Below, one piece after another: positions 59,701 through 64,000 of a stretch of DNA of 64,000 nt. The notes below the pieces were generated by a model that ran no database searches, was not told the origin of the DNA, and worked only from the letters and a program-made list of their open reading frames with translations. The position numbers and the translations under genes were made by a program. Positions within the stretch are counted from its first letter, which is position 1, and each line of letters opens with the position of its first letter. Location of the stretch: assembly GCA_011009095.1 (NCBI GenBank), contig VTPC01000509.1:10397-74396 (forward strand), written 5' to 3'. This stretch comes from Ignelater luminosus (taxonomy: Eukaryota; Arthropoda; Insecta; Coleoptera; Elateridae).

Positions 59701-62429
59701 TTAACAACTTAAACCAAGTACATCTTTTTTTATATAAAATTGAATTGTGTATCTGATCTCATACTCAAAGTTCCAAAAAGCTACCAGCAGAGAAGTTATG
59801 AGCAAAACTGCTTGCCAACATAACATAGCTAGTGCCCTCTATTATTATCATCAAAACTGACACTATGGTCTTGTTTGTAAACAGCTGAAATCCAAGTGTA
59901 CCAAGTTTGAACAAGATCTCATTAATAGTTTTTGAATTATAGTAAAGAATAAAAATAAAAATCTTAATTTTGAAAGGCTCTAACTTCTTGAGAAAACAAT
60001 TTTGCTTGTTGCAAGTTGGACTCAAATCGACTTATTTTGATCCCAGGAATCTAATACCTTGAAATATTGTCCTTTTACTTCCAGACATTTTTATTTATTT
60101 ATGAACCATTTCTAATGAAATTTGCAATGCACATTATACTTAGTTAATAAATATAATTTTTGAGATGTTAAAAGCGTTAATATCTCATGTGGTATCACTG
60201 AATATGACATAAACTTTCTTGTTTTAAATGGAGCACCCAGTACATTTATTTCCAACAATTATTTCTAAGACCTTTTTTCCTCAATAAAAGTAAAACAAAA
60301 CGTACCCAAATGTGGTATCAGTTAAATCTATATAATATTTTTTATCCAATGGCCTGCTTGTCCCAATGAAGTGCTACTTAAAAAAACAAGATTATGAACT
60401 TTCCAGATTAAAACCTGAAAAATTGATATTTTAGTAACCATGGAAATAAAAATGAATGAAAACTAGTGTATTGGATTCAGAATTCTACGTAGAATCAAAA
60501 AAAAGGATACTAGATGTCCCACTTAAATAAGAAAGTTGATGTCATTTTTGGAGAGACTGGAGGTGATATTAACATGTAAATAAAGAAATTACAAATCTGT
60601 ACCTATGACCTTGGTCACCCAGTATATCATTAGTTTAGGTTGAGAAAGCACTATATACCTATGCTCTTACTTATTTACAGACCTCTGGATCCAAAGTTTG
60701 CAACTTACTTAAAACATCTTGAAGAAGAAAAGAAAGATGATCCAAACTTTAAAAAAATTGAATATACTCGAGAACCACCCAAGTGTCCTATTATCATTAA
60801 TGCTCTGCATAGAACACTCCAGTTTTCATTTCAAAATCCGCAATCTACTGGTAGACGAATAATGATTGCTATCGATGTAAATGAAAAAATGGAAAAACCA
60901 TGTTTAACTACAAAAAATCTCTCAGCTATGGAAGCTGCAGTAATCTTAACTCTTAGTTTATTAAAAGTTGAAAAAGATGTTACTGTGGTAGTGTTCAACA
61001 ACAACAATAAAGTGACCCCTATAACAATAGAAAAGAGTAAGTACCTTAAAATAAAGTTCTACTTAAAAAGGTAAATTAAGAATACAAATTGTTTATAATT
61101 TTAGATCAAGATCTCAAAATTTCTTGTTTATTTCTTAGCATCTTTTTTGTTGAACTTGTTCACTTTTTATTTAGCTACCCTATTGCAGCCAATGAGTTTA
61201 CTCTTGTGTAGTATTTAATAAAATTACTAATAGTGGCTTACTATGTGTTTGAACATTTTATTGAGTTTTTTTAGAGCTACATAAGAAAAGAACTTGGCAA
61301 GTGAAAGAGAAAAATAAAGGCTTTTAGATGAGCAAATCAAAATATGGTAGTGCTATTTAAACAAATCCGTGGCGATTTCACCAGGGTCACCTGGTAAAAT
61401 ACAAACAATTTCCATACATCTTCATTGTTTTTGAAGTAGTGAATTTGTTCATACTCATCTTCTACACTCTATACATTGCTGTAGTTGATCTAAAACTGAC
61501 ATCAAAGCCTAAAACATTGATTTCATTAGTAACAAGAAATGGACCTATAAACTGCATTTGATTTACGAGTTTAAATCAATTCAAAATAAAAAAAAATATT
61601 TGACACAAGATCAGTTTGCCCCCACCACAGCACTTACTGATCTAAATCGCATTAAAGTGAATAGGTGATGGTTCTTCTCATTAAATATAAAAGTGATCTT
61701 CCTATTTTAAAGGATCAGTTAGATAGCCTGTATTTTGTTTAATTCTAATAATTGTTTGGGGTTATGTTCATGTGAACATTTTAGATGATGAGTTTGTTTT
61801 ATGCACAAGAATCATTTTTAACTGATCTCAGATCAGAAAAGTGGATTGATCCAATTGATGAAACAAATGCAACTATTGTTATTTCAATGTTGTTTATTTA
61901 AAATAAGTCAACAAATATGCCCCCACAGTTCTACAGTCAATTCATAATTTAATCTTAAGATCTAGTATAACTTGCAATTGCTTGTCTATTATTTGGTTGT
62001 TTTCAGATATATCACTTAATGCAGCTTTATTAAAATTAAAACAGCACAAGTGTGATCGTGTGGTACCATCAGCAGCTATTGAATGGGCAATCAATAAAAA
62101 AAAACAAATTGATGTATTTATTAATCTAATCCATCACCATCATTGGTTACAAGTACTTCCAAAAGAAGTACGTGAAAAAGAAAAGCCAATTGAAGTCTTG
62201 AATAAATATCGCAAAAAGATGGCTTTACCTAATACAAAGTATGTAACATTTATTACTATATCTATGAGGGTAACATTTTAATTTTTGTCTTTTAAGGTTG
62301 ATTACATTTTCATTATGTACTCCACATCAGTCCATTGCGGATGGTTCTCCAAATATCCTAGATATATCTGGTTTCAGCAAAGAAGTGCCTAAAGTTATGG
62401 AGGCTTTTAATAGAGGGCTGTTTTATTAA
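50790..62429 (+). CDS. Ro60: Ro60 / TROVE-domain ribonucleoprotein, six coding exons, divergent vWA metal site
   Basis: Coding exons: 50790-51312, 51368-51582, 51693-51898, 60681-61036, 62007-62238, 62297-62429. All junctions are GT-AG and in phase, giving 1665 bases (554 residues; human Ro60 has 538). The product is the ring-shaped RNA-binding protein that in animals holds Y RNAs and misfolded small RNAs. Residues 1 to about 360 are the TROVE HEAT-repeat ring (EERLKRFLYISNED; LFFALAVAASITTNEALRHK; GFHSWTHKDLIKLSHC; VWEALLPVLPIRDIISNLPK; QLHPVEVLIGLRNFEKGGK). Residues about 372-554 are the von Willebrand A fold (GRRIMIAIDVNEKME; TVVVFNNNNKVTPITIEK; KYRKKMALPNTKLITFSLC; ending FNRGLFY). The MIDAS looks lost: D380-V-N-E-K replaces DxSxS, C449 stands at the usual Thr, and VFINLIHHHH replaces VFTDNE, so metal binding is unlikely. 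Intron 3 (51899-60680) is full of transposons. The exact symbol rests on homology by eye; a diverged paralogue is possible. Confidence 0.93.
51899..53988. other. First part of Ro60 intron 3
   Basis: AT-rich intronic DNA. A TACCGGGTGAAATTAAAA end-like motif at 52349 and CACCCATTCGG nearby may be the remains of another small element. No gene. Confidence 0.45.
54665..55642. mobile_element. Second palindromic element inserted in the left arm
   Basis: Right end CACCCTG followed by TA at 55636-55644; the left end is eroded near 54665. The arms pair (54722-54890 with 55595-55440: CCTAAAGTG, GATACAGG(G/A)T(A/G)TCAAAGT, ATGATGAA(A/G)TTTT). In the middle, 55010-55140 is a further head-to-head pair of the same roughly 60-base motif. 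The motif TCATATAACTT...CAGGGTGTCAAAGTCT thus occurs four times, twice per strand. No coding capacity. Confidence 0.65.
55925..58371 (+). mobile_element. piggyBac-like transposon inserted in the palindrome loop
   Basis: The right end, reverse-complemented, reads TTAA then CCCATTTCTGGCCAAGC; the left end reads TGAA then CCCATTTATTGCCAAAG. Thus both ends share CCCATTT(A/C)T(T/G)GCCAA and the TTAA target, one copy altered by one base. A subterminal inverted pair (AGTATCGAAAACGAA at 55938 and its complement near 56277) lies inside the left end. The element is about 2.45 kb and carries a decayed transposase gene. Confidence 0.85.
56640..58115 (+). pseudogene. piggyBac transposase pseudogene
   Basis: Four plus-strand open pieces in order carry family blocks. 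56733-57053: MFFDDDILKSVVDYSLKYAQ and ARLQRFIGILILTGYHTLPA with CDMYWSKDPD. 57000-57286: SKLRPIFEKMNERYLQF, LSIDEQMVPYFGRHSAKMFM (first catalytic Asp) and GKPIRFGFKIWCL. 57387-57758: LIGTVRENRLSNC, VTRWNDSSVVTVATDP, VINDYNKYMGGVNLLDN (third Asp region) and KKWWWPLFISLIDCTIVNA. 57789-58115: a Cys-rich C-terminal finger with RRHCRICKTNS and HPKCFTMFH. The frames change several times, and the usual second-Asp block (FDNFFTS) is reduced to VFFFSSYSLF near 57330, so it is inactive. The known family enzyme cuts and pastes at TTAA without scars. Confidence 0.88.
58738..59437. other. Ro60 intron 3 spacer
   Basis: AT-rich; no gene or clear repeat. Confidence 0.4.
59440..60095. mobile_element. Palindromic MITE piece in Ro60 intron 3
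   Basis: ACAGGGTATTTAAAAAGTAA at 59438 begins a left arm (GGAACAACATTTAAGG; GATTCCTAGAGTTAAAATAG; GAGTTCAACTTGCAATAAG) that is mirrored from about 60092 down to 59990 (GGACAATATTTCAAGG; GATTCCTGGGATCAAAATAA; GAGTCCAACTTGCAACAAG). AGCTTCTAACTTCTTAAGGA and its mirror lie further in. The right terminal bases are not clear. No coding capacity. Confidence 0.65.
60190..60620. repeat. Inverted pair of element ends (CACCCAGTA-type) before Ro60 exon 4
   Basis: On the minus strand from 60243, CTGGGTGCTCCATTTAAAAC then AAGAAAGTTTATGTCAT; on the plus strand from 60508, CTAGATGTCCCACTTAAATA then AGAAAGTTGATGTCAT. A further CACCCAGTATA lies at about 60609. These look like two small relatives of the CAGGGTGTC elements, head to head, the second about 110 bases long. 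Confidence 0.5.
61037..62006. other. Ro60 intron 4
   Basis: Intron of 970 bases with a strong donor (GTAAGT) and acceptor (TTGTTTTCAG). Nothing else recognised. Confidence 0.6.
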
Positions 62430-64000
62430 TTTTACAGCTCACACACATATACACAAATATAATACTGTGAGAATCTCTGATTAATAGTGATATTTAACGA
62501 AACGGAATCAAATAACCGTCTAGCAAATTTCAAAATGTGTTCAACAAAAGATAACCTCAAAAGTAGCAAGTTTTATATTCTGATATTTTTGAATGCCACA
62601 TTGTTCGTGTTTTATTTTTCATTTTAATGAGATGTATGTGTAAGTGGTATCGAGAATGAATTTTTGTTTAAACTAGAATATGATCAACTAATTTAGTGGT
62701 ATCTGTATAATGTTGTGAATGTATAACAAAAGCATAGTTTTTTTACTCTGCCTTTTTTCACAGCATTCATAGAAGAAACCTTTATTTATTCTGTTTTTCT
62801 TTTTTTACATATTCATAGCTAAAATAAATTGGTAGCGTCTTAATCTGCTAGATAATAATGATAACGGAAAACAAAAGAATGGAAAAAGAATTTGAATGTT
62901 TGGAAGTTACTCTATTTTTTTAATTCGAGTTCATATTCAGATTTCCAATAGTCAGGTTGTTAGTAAAATGTGATTTCTAATAGGAATAATTTATTTTTTT
63001 TTTCTTATATTTGTTTAGATAGGTACTGATTATAGTTGTAATTAAACATTGAATATGTTAAGTTTCTTATTGTAATCATAGGTGATTAATATGGTTGGTA
63101 ATGGGAAGCAAATCGCCAGACTTACATGTAATTAAACTTGAAAAAGGAAGCTTTTAAATTTTATTAAAACAAAATAATATATTAACCAGATTGAAAACTT
63201 AAAATAGGTGATTATTATTAAATGATAACTACTACATATACTTAAATTTTCCTCAAATTGGAATATATATAATTTGACATTATAATTTTTATATAATTTA
63301 TAATTTTAGAATACTATTTGGAGTTGTCAAGAGATGAGAAACAGTTTATAATACATTTAGAAAGTTAAAATTAATTCTTTTAGAATTATTTTCTTTTAAA
63401 TTATTTTTAGTGCTTCTACAAAAAAATAACTTCAATTTTAAAAAATGTTTTTTAATAATTTGAAATTAAACAAGAGTAAAATTATAATTACCTGTTTTAG
63501 TTTTCATTACAGTGTAAGGCAACATCCCATTATCTTCCTCAGTTGCCACCGAATAGTATAATATAGTTATTTTAATTGTTAAGCGATTTGGTGCAGAAGA
63601 TGTTTAATAAATAAAATCATTTTTTTATTATTCATTGTTCATCTAAAAACCATATCGATCAAACCATAAACAAATGTGATTTTTTTATGTTAAGAATAAT
63701 TTGTTTGTTTTGCTTTATTCTCATTGTTTTATAAATAACATAACAACAAATAACTTGTATAGTAATTCTTATTTTTTTAGTCATTAGCAATTTCTTTTAT
63801 CCTTATTTATCAATTTTGTTTACTTACAACAGTATAACTTGAGAAATTCAGTGCAAATTAAGACTTTTTAGCATTGTATATGTTTATTCATTACTTTATT
63901 TTTGTTAAAAGTTTTTGTTTTATATCAGGGTACAAGTAATAATAATATAAACAATGTATTGAATTTTTACATTATAAAATAAATCATATAAATTAAATGA
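62430..64000 (+). other. 3' UTR and downstream flank of Ro60
   Basis: AT-rich with no frame. AATAAA hexamers lie near 62822 and at 63606-63615 (overlapping pair); either could end the transcript. No further gene is visible before the window edge. Confidence 0.4.

Noticed and set aside
1-64000. tRNA, rRNA, CRISPR arrays, and LTR or virus-derived elements.
   Set aside because: No cloverleaf with a GGTTCGAATCC-type arm, no regularly spaced direct repeats, and no paired long terminal repeats, gag-pol, capsid or envelope sequence were recognised by reading; weak or very old remnants could be missed.

Overview
The window is AT-rich eukaryotic nuclear DNA, most likely from an insect. Genes have GT-AG introns, one intron is 8.8 kb, and the sequence is crowded with Tc1/mariner, piggyBac, pogo-like and palindromic MITE-type DNA transposons typical of arthropods. 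The protein hits (MBD2/3, Ro60, arthropod mariner families) fit an insect, but I cannot name the order. No bacterial operon, tRNA, rRNA or CRISPR array was seen, and I recognised no LTR, retroviral or Polinton element.

Host genes are few: (1) a minus-strand exon cut by the left edge (1-198), unidentified; (2) an intronless MBD2/3 gene of the NuRD complex on the minus strand (10155-10760), lacking the distal half of the methyl-CpG-binding domain; (3) a plus-strand coiled-coil protein gene (coding exons 36308-36500 and 43705-44604) whose 7.2-kb intron holds two DNA transposons; (4) a complete six-coding-exon Ro60/TROVE gene (50790-62429) encoding about 554 residues. Its C-terminal vWA domain lacks the usual metal-site residues, and its third intron carries a nest of transposons.

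Mobile elements by region: 6.5-8.1 kb, relics of a mariner and a Tc1; 11.98-12.95 kb, an element with CACGGTCC ends; 15.52-16.83 kb, a nearly intact DD41D mariner-type element with one frameshift; 16.95-17.21 kb, a small MITE; 21.48-22.40 kb, a near-perfect 921-bp palindrome; about 22.97-26.26 kb, a large element built of CAAGCTTG-type subterminal repeats with a pogo-like MITE nested in it; 26.8-27.76 kb, a GC-rich LINE-like fragment; 31.61-32.02 kb, a palindromic MITE; 37.40-39.74 kb, a DDE-type transposon family I cannot assign, with its own small intron, long terminal inverted repeats and a TAATAA duplication; 40.49-42.48 kb, an element with 22-bp terminal repeats and an 8-bp target duplication; 46.69-47.09 kb, a MITE; 48.0-48.85 kb, another Tc1/mariner relic; 53.99-58.74 kb, a palindromic element that received a piggyBac and at least one further palindrome; 59.4-60.6 kb, more palindromic MITE pieces.

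The most promising leads are the unassigned DDE transposon in the intron of the coiled-coil gene, the Ro60 homologue with a lost MIDAS, the intronless MBD2/3 gene that encodes only the short MBD form, and the abundance of TA-flanked CAGGGTG palindromes that would fold into long hairpin RNAs if transcribed. The long stretches between these are AT-rich and show nothing I can support as coding.
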